64,000 nucleotides of DNA from Pseudomonas marginalis. Lineage in GTDB: Bacteria > Pseudomonadota > Gammaproteobacteria > Pseudomonadales > Pseudomonadaceae. Positions within the stretch are counted from its first letter, which is position 1. Each line of letters starts with the position of its first letter. The stretch covers positions 3,981,501 through 4,045,500 of the forward strand of contig NZ_FNSU01000003.1 in NCBI RefSeq assembly GCF_900105325.1, written 5' to 3'. The notes beneath the pieces were generated by a model. It searched no databases. It saw only the letters and a list, made by a program, of their open reading frames with translations, and was not told the origin of the DNA. The translations under genes were made by a program, and so were the position numbers. Shown piece by piece: positions 36,841 through 45,268 of this stretch.

Positions 36841-37082
36841 AGGCGTTGTCTCCCTGAGTGAAAGACATGGACGCTAACAAATCCCTGTGACAGTTCCCAA
36901 CGCGAGCACGACGGTGTGCGTCCTGATTCCGTCACGGGCATACGCCAGAGCGTCAAAGCCTTATTCCGAAAACGACAGCTGCCATTCCATATCGGTATTA
37001 AATCAATATATTTCAAGCTGTTAGGATTTCCGGTTCGCAATCGCGGGCTCACGCGATTGGCTGCCTTCTCAACGGAGCTTCA

Positions 37083-38474
37083 ATGAATCTGCCCCTGATT
37101 CTCAACTTGCTGGTGTTCGTGGCCCTGTTGCTGGGCCTGGCACAAACCCGTCGCACCCACTGGAGCCTCGCCAAGAAGGTCCTGTTCGCCCTGGTCCTCG
37201 GCGTAGCGTTCGGTACGGCCTTGCACGCCATTTACGGCGACGGCAACCCCGTGCTCAAAGCCTCCATCGGCTGGTTCGACCTGGTCGGCAACGGCTACGT
37301 GCAACTGTTGCAAATGATCGTGATACCGCTGGTATTCGCTTCGATCCTCAGTGCCGTGGCGCGCCTGCATAACGCCTCGTCCCTGGGCAAGATCAGCTTC
37401 CTGACCATCGGTACGCTGCTGTTCACCACCGCGATTGCAGCGCTGATCGGTATCGGCCTGACGAACCTGTTCGGCCTCACCGCCGAAGGCCTGGTGGCCG
37501 GTACCCAGGAAATGGCACGCCTGCAAGTGATCCAGAGCGATTACGCCGGCAAGGTCGCCGACCTGAATATCCCGCAGTTGCTGCTCTCGTTCGTGCCGGC
37601 CAACCCGTTCGCCGACCTGGCCCGGGCCAAGCCGACGTCGATCATCAGCGTGGTGATTTTCGCCGCCTTCCTCGGGGTTGCCGCGTTGCAACTGCTCAAG
37701 GATGACGTGGAAAAAGGCCAGAAGGTGCTCAACGCCATCGACACCCTGCAAGCCTGGGTGATGCGCCTGGTGCGCCTGGTGATGAAGCTGACGCCGTACG
37801 GTGTGCTGGCGCTGATGACCAAGGTGGTCGCCGGTTCCAACCTGCAGGACATCATCAAGCTCGGCAGTTTTGTGGTGGTGTCGTACCTGGCCCTGGGCCT
37901 GATGTTCGTGGTGCACGGCCTGTTGCTGTCGTTGGCCGGGATCAACCCGCTGCGCTTCTTCCGCAAGGTCTGGCCGGTACTGACCTTTGCCTTCACCAGC
38001 CGCTCCAGCGCGGCGGCCATCCCGCTGAGCATTGAAGCGCAGACCCGCCGCCTGGGCATCCCGCAATCCATCGCCGGCTTCGCCGCCTCGTTTGGCGCGA
38101 CCATCGGCCAGAACGGCTGCGCCGGCCTCTACCCTGCCATGTTGGCGGTGATGGTGGCGCCGACCGTGGGCATCAACCCGCTGGACCCGCTGTGGATCGC
38201 GACTCTGGTAGCGATTGTGACCCTGAGTTCGGCCGGTGTGGCGGGCGTGGGCGGCGGCGCGACCTTTGCCGCGTTGATCGTGCTCCCGGCCATGGGCTTG
38301 CCGGTGTCACTGGTGGCGCTGCTGATTTCCGTGGAGCCGCTGATCGACATGGGCCGTACGGCGCTGAACGTGAATGGTTCGATGACGGCGGGGGCAATTA
38401 CCAGCCAGATCATGGGGCAGACGGATAAAGCGTTGTTGGATGCGGATGAGCATGGGGCGTTGGCGCAGGCCTGA
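37083..38474 (+). CDS. Dicarboxylate/amino acid:cation symporter, cystine type
   Basis: A 463-residue inner-membrane symporter of the DAACS family. Visible features: serine-rich AFTSRSSAAAIPLSIEAQ hairpin, TIGQNGCAGLYPAMLAVMVAP, and GVGGGATFAALIVLPAMGLP in spans 7-8. The length and the NGYVQLLQMIVIPLVFASI segment point to the L-cystine carrier group (TcyP) rather than DctA, but substrate is inferred. It ends in a perfect hairpin shared with relE. Confidence 0.8.
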   Translation: MNLPLILNLLVFVALLLGLAQTRRTHWSLAKKVLFALVLGVAFGTALHAIYGDGNPVLKASIGWFDLVGNGYVQLLQMIVIPLVFASILSAVARLHNASSLGKISFLTIGTLLFTTAIAALIGIGLTNLFGLTAEGLVAGTQEMARLQVIQSDYAGKVADLNIPQLLLSFVPANPFADLARAKPTSIISVVIFAAFLGVAALQLLKDDVEKGQKVLNAIDTLQAWVMRLVRLVMKLTPYGVLALMTKVVAGSNLQDIIKLGSFVVVSYLALGLMFVVHGLLLSLAGINPLRFFRKVWPVLTFAFTSRSSAAAIPLSIEAQTRRLGIPQSIAGFAASFGATIGQNGCAGLYPAMLAVMVAPTVGINPLDPLWIATLVAIVTLSSAGVAGVGGGATFAALIVLPAMGLPVSLVALLISVEPLIDMGRTALNVNGSMTAGAITSQIMGQTDKALLDADEHGALAQA

Positions 38475-38481
38475 CGGAATA

Positions 38482-38511
38482 AGCTAGCAGGGACCTCAGT
38501 CCCTGCTAGCT
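38482..38511. terminator. Perfect 12-bp stem-loop between the symporter and relE
   Basis: AGCTAGCAGGGA - CCTCAG - TCCCTGCTAGCT, with 12 perfect pairs. The TAG stop codon of relE (38506-38508 on the minus strand) lies within the right arm. There is no T run, so it may be an intrinsic terminator only in part. Confidence 0.6.
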
Positions 38512-38793
38512 CGAACGATCAGCAGCCTTTCGGTAAACCTCATCACGCTCACGCTTATTGACAGCCACGACAAGCACCGTGATCTCCTGGTCAATGACTT
38601 GATACACCAACCGATAGCCACTGCTGCGCAGCTTGATTTTGTAGCAATCGGGCAAGCCATGCAGACGGCTGGCTTCAATACGTGGATTGATCAGGATCTC
38701 AACCAGCTTCTTTTTAAACTGTTGACGAACGGTATCGCCCAGTTTGTGCCATTCCTTCAAAGCCCGTGTATCGAAATCCAGCTCATAGGTCAT
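38506..38793 (-). CDS. RelE/ParE family toxin
   Basis: A 95-residue toxin of the RelE fold: MTYELDFDTRALKEWHKLG and LRSSGYRLVYQVIDQEITVLVVAVNKR contain the typical Arg and Tyr residues. RelE toxins cleave mRNA in the ribosome. The gene starts inside the last bases of the antitoxin gene (11-base overlap), the usual order antitoxin-toxin. Confidence 0.9.
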   Translation of the reverse strand: MTYELDFDTRALKEWHKLGDTVRQQFKKKLVEILINPRIEASRLHGLPDCYKIKLRSSGYRLVYQVIDQEITVLVVAVNKRERDEVYRKAADRSS

Positions 38794-39022
38794 CCAGTGA
38801 GACCTTCACCCGCTGAGGCGCAGCCAGCCGCTCCCGAACGGTTGCCAACAATGCCTCATCATCTTCAGTCATGAGGACAGGCTTGAAAGGTAACTGGCCG
38901 CGCTCTGCCACGTACTGCAAGGCTTGCCGCATTAATTCCGATGGGGTGACGCCGAGCTTTTCCAACTCGTGATAAGCACGAGCCTTAAGGTCGTCGTCGA
39001 TACGTACGTTGATAGAAGCCAT
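38783..39022 (-). CDS. RelB/DinJ family antitoxin
   Basis: A 79-residue protein starting MASINVRIDDDLKARAYHEL, a ribbon-helix-helix N-terminus, followed by LGVTPSELMRQALQYVAERG and a toxin-wrapping tail. I used the internal ATG rather than the longer frame because the extension is unlike RelB proteins. It neutralises the downstream RelE and should repress the pair. Confidence 0.88.
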   Translation of the reverse strand: MASINVRIDDDLKARAYHELEKLGVTPSELMRQALQYVAERGQLPFKPVLMTEDDEALLATVRERLAAPQRVKVSLDDL

Positions 39023-39105
39023 GGGGCAGCCCTCACTGTAAAGACATTGGTCATTACAGTGTCGCATCGAGGCTTCTTTTGCAAGTCTGACTAATCTGGT
39101 GCCAG

Positions 39106-39618
39106 TCAGGCCTTTTCCCAAACCTCAAAGCTGTACGCCGGCTTGTCCCCTTCCGCCGGACTCTCGACGTTCGACACCAACTTCCACTGGCTCGCATCAA
39201 ACGCCGGAAACCACGCATCCCCTTCCGGGCTCAGCGCCACGCGCGTCAGGTACAGGCGATCCGCCTGTTCCAGCCCCTGCGCATACAACTGCGCACCGCC
39301 GATCAGCATCAGCTCATCCGCGCCCTGCTCCAGCGCCCAGGCTTCAGCCCGCGCCACGGCGGCATCGAGTGACGGAAAAACTTCCGCACCTTCCAGCGCC
39401 AGGTCGGTCTGACGGCTGACCACAATGTTCAAGCGCCCCGGCAGCGGTCGGCCCAGGGAGTCCCAGGTCTTGCGCCCCATGATGATCGGCTTGCCGAGCG
39501 TGGTGGCCTTGAAATATTTGAAATCCCCCGGCAAATGCCAGGGCATGCTGTTGTCGACGCCGATCACGCGGTTTTCACCGAGGGCTGCGATCAGGCTTAA
39601 AGGGAGAGTTTTTTTCAT
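39106..39618 (-). CDS. folA: Dihydrofolate reductase
   Basis: A 170-residue enzyme that reduces dihydrofolate to tetrahydrofolate with NADPH. SLIAALGENRVIGVDNSMPWHLPGD is the family N-terminus (20-residue limit: catalytic Asp is in the HLPGD stretch), IIMGRKTWDSLGRPLPGR binds NADPH, and YLTRV ends the fold. The thyA fragment lies 13 kb away, so these genes are not adjacent here. Confidence 0.96.
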   Translation of the reverse strand: MKKTLPLSLIAALGENRVIGVDNSMPWHLPGDFKYFKATTLGKPIIMGRKTWDSLGRPLPGRLNIVVSRQTDLALEGAEVFPSLDAAVARAEAWALEQGADELMLIGGAQLYAQGLEQADRLYLTRVALSPEGDAWFPAFDASQWKLVSNVESPAEGDKPAYSFEVWEKA

Positions 39619-39687
39619 GGCGACGAGAATACCAGAGCCACGAACCAGCGGTTATGCTCCAAGCTCACTTGCACGACAGGAAGACGC

Positions 39688-41067
39688 GTGACCGCACTGA
39701 CCCCCCTGCACAAACTCTGGCTGACGGAAACCGTGCGCCTGCGTGAAGAACACGCCGGCCCCCTGGAAGACCAGGAAGCCAATCGCCTCGCGCGCACGGC
39801 GGGCGGCGACCTGCCGACGCGCATCCAGCAGCGCGCCCTGCACCTGGCCGAGCGCGATGGCCTGACCGCCGCCCTCACGCGCTGGCTGCAAGGCGCACGC
39901 CTGGCGCTGGTGCTGCTGGCGGTGGTGGCCGTCATCAGCGGCGCGGGGCTGGCCTTTGCTGCGCTGGGCAACGGCTTGACCCCGGTGAATGTGTTCTGGG
40001 CCCTGGGCAGCCTGCTCGGCCTGAACCTGATCCTGCTGTTGAGCTGGGCGTTGGGGCTGTTGTTTGCCGGCGAGCACAGCGCCAGCCTCGGGCGCTTGTG
40101 GTTGTGGCTCAGTGAAAAACTTGCGCGCGATGCCAAGGCCGCCCAACTGGCCCCGGCGTTGCTGCTGTTGCTGCAACGGCAGAAACTCAATCGCTGGGCG
40201 GTCGGTGTGCTGGTCAACAGCCTGTGGTTGCTGGCGCTGCTCAGTGCGCTGGTGATTCTGCTGACGCTGCTCGCCACCCGCCGTTACGGCTTTGTGTGGG
40301 AAACCACTATCCTCGGCGCCGACACCTTCGTCGCCGTGACCCAGGCCCTCGGCACCCTGCCCGCCCTGCTGGGCTTCAACGTACCGACCGTCGAGATGAT
40401 CCGCGCCAGCGGCGATTCCGCCCTGAACATCGAAAGCGCCCGCCAGGCGTGGGCCGCCTGGTTGGTCGGGGTATTGCTGGTCTACGGCCTGCTGCCAAGA
40501 TTGATCCTCGCACTGCTGTGCCTGTGGCGCTGGAAACGCGGGCGCGCCGCCTTGCGCCTGGACCTCAACCTGCCCGGCTACAGCCCACTGCGCGAACGCC
40601 TGATGCCCAGCAGCGAGCGCCTTGGCGTCAACGACGCCGCGCCGGAACAACTGCACCCCGTCACCGGCGGCGTCAGTGAGCTGGACAGCGACGGCGCCTT
40701 GCTCGTCGCCATCGAACTGGACGATCAGCACCCCTGGCCACCCAAGCTGCCGGCTAATGTGAAGCACGCCGGCATCCTCGACAGCCGCGAATCGCGCAAC
40801 AAGCTCCTGGAGCAACTCAGCCGCTTCCCGCCCGCGCGCTTGGCCATCGCCTGCGACCCGCGCCGCTCGCCGGACCGCGGCAGCCTGGCACTGATCGCCG
40901 AACTCGCACGCAGCGCCGCCGCTACCCGTATCTGGCTGCTGCAAGCCCCGCCCGGCCAGGCGCTGGATGCCGAGCGCCTGGGCGACTGGCACAGCGCGCT
41001 GCAACAACTGGAGCTGCCGTTCGCCGACTGTGCGCCGTTGAACTGGCTGGAGACCGGTCATGACTAA
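39688..41067 (+). CDS. DUF2868 domain membrane protein
   Basis: A 459-residue protein with several membrane segments in the first half (around residues 70-90, 95-125, 170-200 and 255-275) and a cytosolic C-terminal part. It fits the DUF2868 family, which is always next to a DUF3482 GTPase as here (8-base overlap). The function is unknown; the pair may form a membrane-bound GTPase system. Confidence 0.85.
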   Translation: MTALTPLHKLWLTETVRLREEHAGPLEDQEANRLARTAGGDLPTRIQQRALHLAERDGLTAALTRWLQGARLALVLLAVVAVISGAGLAFAALGNGLTPVNVFWALGSLLGLNLILLLSWALGLLFAGEHSASLGRLWLWLSEKLARDAKAAQLAPALLLLLQRQKLNRWAVGVLVNSLWLLALLSALVILLTLLATRRYGFVWETTILGADTFVAVTQALGTLPALLGFNVPTVEMIRASGDSALNIESARQAWAAWLVGVLLVYGLLPRLILALLCLWRWKRGRAALRLDLNLPGYSPLRERLMPSSERLGVNDAAPEQLHPVTGGVSELDSDGALLVAIELDDQHPWPPKLPANVKHAGILDSRESRNKLLEQLSRFPPARLAIACDPRRSPDRGSLALIAELARSAAATRIWLLQAPPGQALDAERLGDWHSALQQLELPFADCAPLNWLETGHD

Positions 41068-42427
41068 GCCACTGAAACTCGCCGTGGTCGGCCACACCAA
41101 CGTCGGCAAGACCTCGTTGCTGCGCACCCTCACCCGTGACGTCGGGTTCGGTGAAGTCTCCCATCGCCCCAGCACCACGCGGCATGTCGAAGGCGCGCGC
41201 TTGTCGGTCGACGGCGAAGCCTTGCTGGAGCTGTACGACACACCCGGCCTGGAAGATGCCATCGCCCTGCTCGACTACCTGGAACGCCTGGATCGCCCCG
41301 GCGAACGCTTGGACGGCCCAGCCCGCCTGGCGCGGTTCCTGGAAGGCAGCGAAGCCCGCCAGCGTTTCGAACAGGAAGCCAAGGTGCTGCGCCAACTGCT
41401 GGCCTCGGACGCCGGCCTGTATGTGATCGACGCTCGCGAACCGGTGCTGGCCAAGTACCGTGATGAGCTGCAAGTGCTGGCCAGTTGCGGTAAACCGTTG
41501 CTGCCGGTGCTCAACTTCGTCAGCAGCAGCGACCACCGCGAGCCGGACTGGCGCGAAGCCCTGGCACGCCTGGGCCTGCATGCGCTGGTGCGTTTCGACA
41601 GCGTCGCGCCGCCGGAAGACGGCGAACGTCGCTTGTATGAAAGCCTCGCCCTGCTGCTGGAAAACGCCCGGCCGCAGTTGCAGCGCCTGATCCTCGACCA
41701 GGAAGCCCAACGCCAGGCCCGTCAACAGAGCGCCGCGCGGTTGATTGCCGAATTGCTGATCGACTGCGCCGCGTGCCGACGCAGCGTGGTGACTGAAGAT
41801 GAGCAACAAGCCATCAGCGATTTGCGCAAGGCGGTGCGTCAGCGCGAACAAAAATGCGTGGAGGCCTTGCTCAAGCTGTTCGGCTTCCGCCCCCAGGACG
41901 CCGCCGCCAGCGATTTGCCGTTGCTCGACGGCCGCTGGGGTGATGACCTGTTCAACCCGGAAACCCTCAAGCAACTCGGCGTGCGCGTCGGCGGTGGCAT
42001 CGCTGCAGGCGCAGCGGCCGGAGCCGGGGTGGACCTGCTGGTCGGCGGGCTGACCCTCGGCGCCGCCGCCCTGGCGGGCGCCATCGCCGGTGGCGCGTTG
42101 CAGACCGCCCGCAGCTACGGCAGCCGCCTGCTGGGCAAGATCAAGGGCCAACGCGAGCTGACCGTGGACGACAGCGTGCTGCGCCTGCTCGCCCTGCGCC
42201 AGCGCCAGTTGCTCAAGGCCCTGAACCTGCGCGGCCATGCGGCGATGCACAGCATCAAGGTCGATACGCCCCAGGACAAGACCTGGCGCGAAGGCAAATT
42301 GCCGGACGCGTTGCACAAGGCCCGCGCCCACCCGCAATGGTCGTCCCTCAACCTCCAGGCCAGACTGAGCCAGGCCGAACGCCAGGAACAGGTCGAAGCC
42401 CTGGCCCAGCGCCTCGACGAGACTTAA
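41060..42427 (+). CDS. Era-like GTPase with DUF3482 domain
   Basis: A 455-residue protein. The G1 loop is GHTNVGKTSLLRTL, G3 is DTPGLEDA, and an N-terminal GTPase domain (about 1-190) is followed by a helical DUF3482 region with a hydrophobic glycine-alanine stretch (GIAAGAAAGAGVDLLVGG) that may touch the membrane. It starts inside the end of the DUF2868 gene and is presumably its partner. Its stop overlaps the phosphonate HD gene on the other strand. Confidence 0.85.
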   Translation: MTKPLKLAVVGHTNVGKTSLLRTLTRDVGFGEVSHRPSTTRHVEGARLSVDGEALLELYDTPGLEDAIALLDYLERLDRPGERLDGPARLARFLEGSEARQRFEQEAKVLRQLLASDAGLYVIDAREPVLAKYRDELQVLASCGKPLLPVLNFVSSSDHREPDWREALARLGLHALVRFDSVAPPEDGERRLYESLALLLENARPQLQRLILDQEAQRQARQQSAARLIAELLIDCAACRRSVVTEDEQQAISDLRKAVRQREQKCVEALLKLFGFRPQDAAASDLPLLDGRWGDDLFNPETLKQLGVRVGGGIAAGAAAGAGVDLLVGGLTLGAAALAGAIAGGALQTARSYGSRLLGKIKGQRELTVDDSVLRLLALRQRQLLKALNLRGHAAMHSIKVDTPQDKTWREGKLPDALHKARAHPQWSSLNLQARLSQAERQEQVEALAQRLDET

Positions 42428-42978
42428 GCCGCCAGCATCTGCCGGGCCTTGGCCTTGAGCACTTCCAGGTCGAGCACCGGCACGTGCATTGCCTTGGCCT
42501 GTTCGTCCCAGTGGCGCAGGCGCAGGCTGACCTGACACAGCGGGTCTTGCTCAAACGCCCGAGCCTCCTCGGCCGTCATCACGCCGCCCTGGTAACCCAG
42601 GGTGCGGCGGCTGGCTTCGCTCAAGCGTGCGTAGTAGTCCGGCTGGCTGAACGTCAGGTAGCGCTTGGCCTGGACGTGGTACTCCACCAGCCTGGCCAGG
42701 CGCTCACTGAAGCCTGCGCGACGCAAATAATCCGCGCCCAACCGTTCATGGCTGGCCACGCCATAACCGCCCATGTTCTCGCCACTCTGGCCACAGAGAT
42801 GGCCGATATCGTGGAAAAACGCCGCCAGCACCACTTCATCATCGAAGCCTTCGGCCATGGCCAACTGCGCGGCCTGGGACATGTGCTCGATCTGCGACAC
42901 CGGCTCGCCGATGTAATCCGCCGCGCCGTGCTGCTCGTACAAAGCGAAGATTGTGGCAATCGCCTGTTCCGGGCTCAT
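42424..42978 (-). CDS. PhnZ-like HD-domain phosphonate oxygenase
   Basis: A 184-residue HD-domain protein. The HD metal site (EHMSQAAQLA ... FFHDIGHL) and the YIGE pattern (Tyr22, Glu25) match PhnZ, a mixed-valence di-iron oxygenase that cleaves 2-amino-1-hydroxyethylphosphonate to glycine and phosphate. I used the start MSPEQAIATIFALYEQHG, which overlaps the FAD oxidoreductase stop as ATGA. No PhnY is encoded nearby, so the substrate may differ from that of the PhnY-PhnZ pair. Confidence 0.8.
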   Translation of the reverse strand: MSPEQAIATIFALYEQHGAADYIGEPVSQIEHMSQAAQLAMAEGFDDEVVLAAFFHDIGHLCGQSGENMGGYGVASHERLGADYLRRAGFSERLARLVEYHVQAKRYLTFSQPDYYARLSEASRRTLGYQGGVMTAEEARAFEQDPLCQVSLRLRHWDEQAKAMHVPVLDLEVLKAKARQMLAA

Positions 42979-44102
42979 CACGCCGGCCCCCACAGGGTTG
43001 TGATATTGCGCTCGGCCATCGCCGGCCCCACGCTCATGCCCACACCGGTGTGCATCAAGGCAGCGCTCACGCCAGGTGCGGCCTGCACAAATGAAAACGG
43101 CGCCGGGCCCCTGGCGCCGTAGACGCCCTGCCAGCGTTCCATCACCTGGATCTTGCAACCCAAGGTCTGTTCGGCCAACTCGATCATCCAGTCATCCACC
43201 TGCTCGGCATTGAACGGCGAGGCATCGCTGCCGTAGTCGTGGGAGTCGCCGATGATCAGTTCGCCATGGGGCGTCGGGCTGATCAGCAGGTGAATCCCGT
43301 GTGCATGCAGGTGCGGCGCCTCGCGCAGGATCTGCGCCTGTACCGGCGCGGCTTCAGGCAGGTCGGCAAAAGCGCCGTAGTGCACGCAACTGAGGCCGGT
43401 GAGCAAGGCGTGTTGCAGGTTGAGGTTGAGTGCAGGCCGGGCGCGCAGCATTTGCAGGCGGCAGATCTGCGGGTTGAGTTCGGCGATGGCCTCGGCCAAC
43501 AGGGTTTGATAATCGTGGCCGGAACAGACGATAACCTGCTCGCCACGAAAACTGCCTGCCGTGCTGTGCACCTGGCCCGGTTCGACATCGCGCACCAGGG
43601 TGGAGAAGTAAAATTCCACACCCAGTTGCTGGCTCAGGTAGTGGATCAGTGCCGGTATCGCCTCGCGCGAATACAGTTGCTGGTCGTCCCGGCCATGCAG
43701 CGCGGCGCGGTGATGGCGGAACTGGCCGCCATACAGATCCTTCAACGCCGCGCCTTGCAACAGGTCGACGTTATAGCCGTGTTCACGCGCGCGGCCGGCG
43801 CAGAAGGCTTCCAGCAGATGTTCTTCGGCTTCGGTACGGGCGAACAGGTACGAGCCGTTGCGCTTGAGCTGCAGGCCGGCAACCCGAGCCCATTGCCCCC
43901 AGATATCACGGCTTTGCCGTGCCAGGTCAAGCATCGGCCCCGGCGGCTGCCCGGTGACCAGGGCCTGGCCGAAGTTGCGTACCGAGGCGCCCAGGGGCGT
44001 GGCGCTGCGCTCGAACACCTTGACCTTGAGCCCGCGCCTGGCGGCGGCGTAGGCGTGGGACAGGCCGAGGATGCCGGCACCGATGATCAGTAAATCTGTC
44101 AT
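42978..44102 (-). CDS. FAD-dependent oxidoreductase linked to phosphonate use (TIGR03364 type)
   Basis: A 374-residue DAO-family flavoprotein. The N-terminal LLIIGAGILGLSHAYAAARRG is the FAD-binding fold, and GVGMSVGPAMAE closes the domain. This family is often found beside phosphonate transport or phosphonatase-like genes, as here with the phnS/T/U-like operon upstream and the HD oxygenase downstream. It may oxidise an aminophosphonate; the reaction is inferred. Confidence 0.8.
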   Translation of the reverse strand: MTDLLIIGAGILGLSHAYAAARRGLKVKVFERSATPLGASVRNFGQALVTGQPPGPMLDLARQSRDIWGQWARVAGLQLKRNGSYLFARTEAEEHLLEAFCAGRAREHGYNVDLLQGAALKDLYGGQFRHHRAALHGRDDQQLYSREAIPALIHYLSQQLGVEFYFSTLVRDVEPGQVHSTAGSFRGEQVIVCSGHDYQTLLAEAIAELNPQICRLQMLRARPALNLNLQHALLTGLSCVHYGAFADLPEAAPVQAQILREAPHLHAHGIHLLISPTPHGELIIGDSHDYGSDASPFNAEQVDDWMIELAEQTLGCKIQVMERWQGVYGARGPAPFSFVQAAPGVSAALMHTGVGMSVGPAMAERNITTLWGPA

Positions 44103-44118
44103 GGAATATGCAACCCTC

Positions 44119-44218
44119 TGTAGGAGCGAGCTTGCTCGCGAAGAACGTCAACGATAAGGCAGCGCTTCAGGTTATCCGCGCCGTCTATTCGTGCTTCGCG
44201 AGCAAGCTCGCTCCTACA
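44119..44218. repeat. REPIN, 100 bp, reverse orientation
   Basis: Same terminal arms (TGTAGGAGCGAGCTTGCTCGCGAA and inverse complement), but the spacer reads AACGTCAACGATAA..., the reverse-complement order of the 27263 and 28628 copies. It lies between the phosphonate binding-protein gene and the FAD oxidoreductase gene, so it may affect expression of the downstream pair. Confidence 0.85.
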
Positions 44219-44232
44219 GGTAGAGGTGAAAA

Positions 44233-45246
44233 TTATTGTTTCTCCGACTTGCCGTCATAGCGCTTGCGCCACTCAGCCAGGATGCTGTCGCGGTTTTTCG
44301 AGGCCCAGCCGAAGTCGTTCTTGATCAACCGCTGCTCGTAGTCGGCCGGCAATTCGGTCTGCGGCTTGGCGATCCCCGGCTGGGCGAGCACGGCGAAGTT
44401 GTCCTTGTACAGGTCCATTGCCGCTGTACTGGCGGAGAAGTCAGCGAGCTTTCTGGCGGCGTCCGCATGGGCGGTACCCTTGATCACGGCGGTGGCTTCG
44501 ATGTCCCAGCCCAGGCCTTCCTTCGGCAGGATGATGTCCAGCGGTGCGCCCTGGCGCTTCAACTGCACGGCCGGATACTCAAAGGAAATACCAATCGGGA
44601 ACTCACCGGAAGCCGCCAGCTTGCACGGCTTGGAACCGGAGTGAACGTACTGGCCGATGTTCTGGTGCAAGTCGTCCATGTACTGCCAGCCCTGCTTCTC
44701 GCCGAAGGTTTGCAGCCACGCGCTCACATCCAGGAAGCCGGTGCCGGACGAGGCCGGGTTGGGCATCACGATCTTGCCCTTGTACTCGGGCTTGGTCAGG
44801 TCTTGCCAGCTCACCGGCTTGGTCAGGCCCTGTTTCTCGGCTTCGACCGTGTTGAAGCAAATGGTCGCGGCCCACACATCCATGCCGACCCAGGCCGGTG
44901 GGTTGGCGGCGTCACGGTAATTCTTGCCGATCTTGTCCAGGTCCTTGGGGGCGTAATTGTCCAGCATGCCCTGCTGATCGAGGATCGCCAGGCTCGACGC
45001 GGCCAGTCCCCAGACCACATCGGCCTGCGGGCGGTCTTTTTCGGCCAGCAGCTTGGCGGTGATGATGCCGGTGGAGTCACGGACCCATTTGATCTCGACG
45101 TCAGGGTTGGCCTGCTCGAAGGCTTTTTTGTAGGTCTTCAACTGCTCGGCTTCAAGGGCCGTGTACACGGTCAACTCGGTCTTGGCGAAGGCATTCAGGC
45201 TGAATGCAGTGAGTACGGCAGCGACCAGCGCCAGGGGTTTGAACAT
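44233..45246 (-). CDS. 2-aminoethylphosphonate-type ABC transporter substrate-binding protein
   Basis: A 337-residue periplasmic protein with a signal peptide ending in LNAFA and the Fe3+/phosphonate-type binding fold (LTVYTALEAEQLKTYKKAFE; ADVVWGLAASS). Similar to the PhnS2-type binding proteins. It lies downstream of the permease gene on the same strand (22-base gap). The ligand is inferred from the gene neighbours. Confidence 0.82.
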   Translation of the reverse strand: MFKPLALVAAVLTAFSLNAFAKTELTVYTALEAEQLKTYKKAFEQANPDVEIKWVRDSTGIITAKLLAEKDRPQADVVWGLAASSLAILDQQGMLDNYAPKDLDKIGKNYRDAANPPAWVGMDVWAATICFNTVEAEKQGLTKPVSWQDLTKPEYKGKIVMPNPASSGTGFLDVSAWLQTFGEKQGWQYMDDLHQNIGQYVHSGSKPCKLAASGEFPIGISFEYPAVQLKRQGAPLDIILPKEGLGWDIEATAVIKGTAHADAARKLADFSASTAAMDLYKDNFAVLAQPGIAKPQTELPADYEQRLIKNDFGWASKNRDSILAEWRKRYDGKSEKQ

Positions 45247-45268
45247 GGAGCACCTCCTTCAGGGATGG

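Noticed and set aside
40922..42538. 538-residue antisense frame over the DUF3482 gene
   Set aside because: Shadow of the GTPase gene, which has clear G motifs; no motifs in the antisense product.
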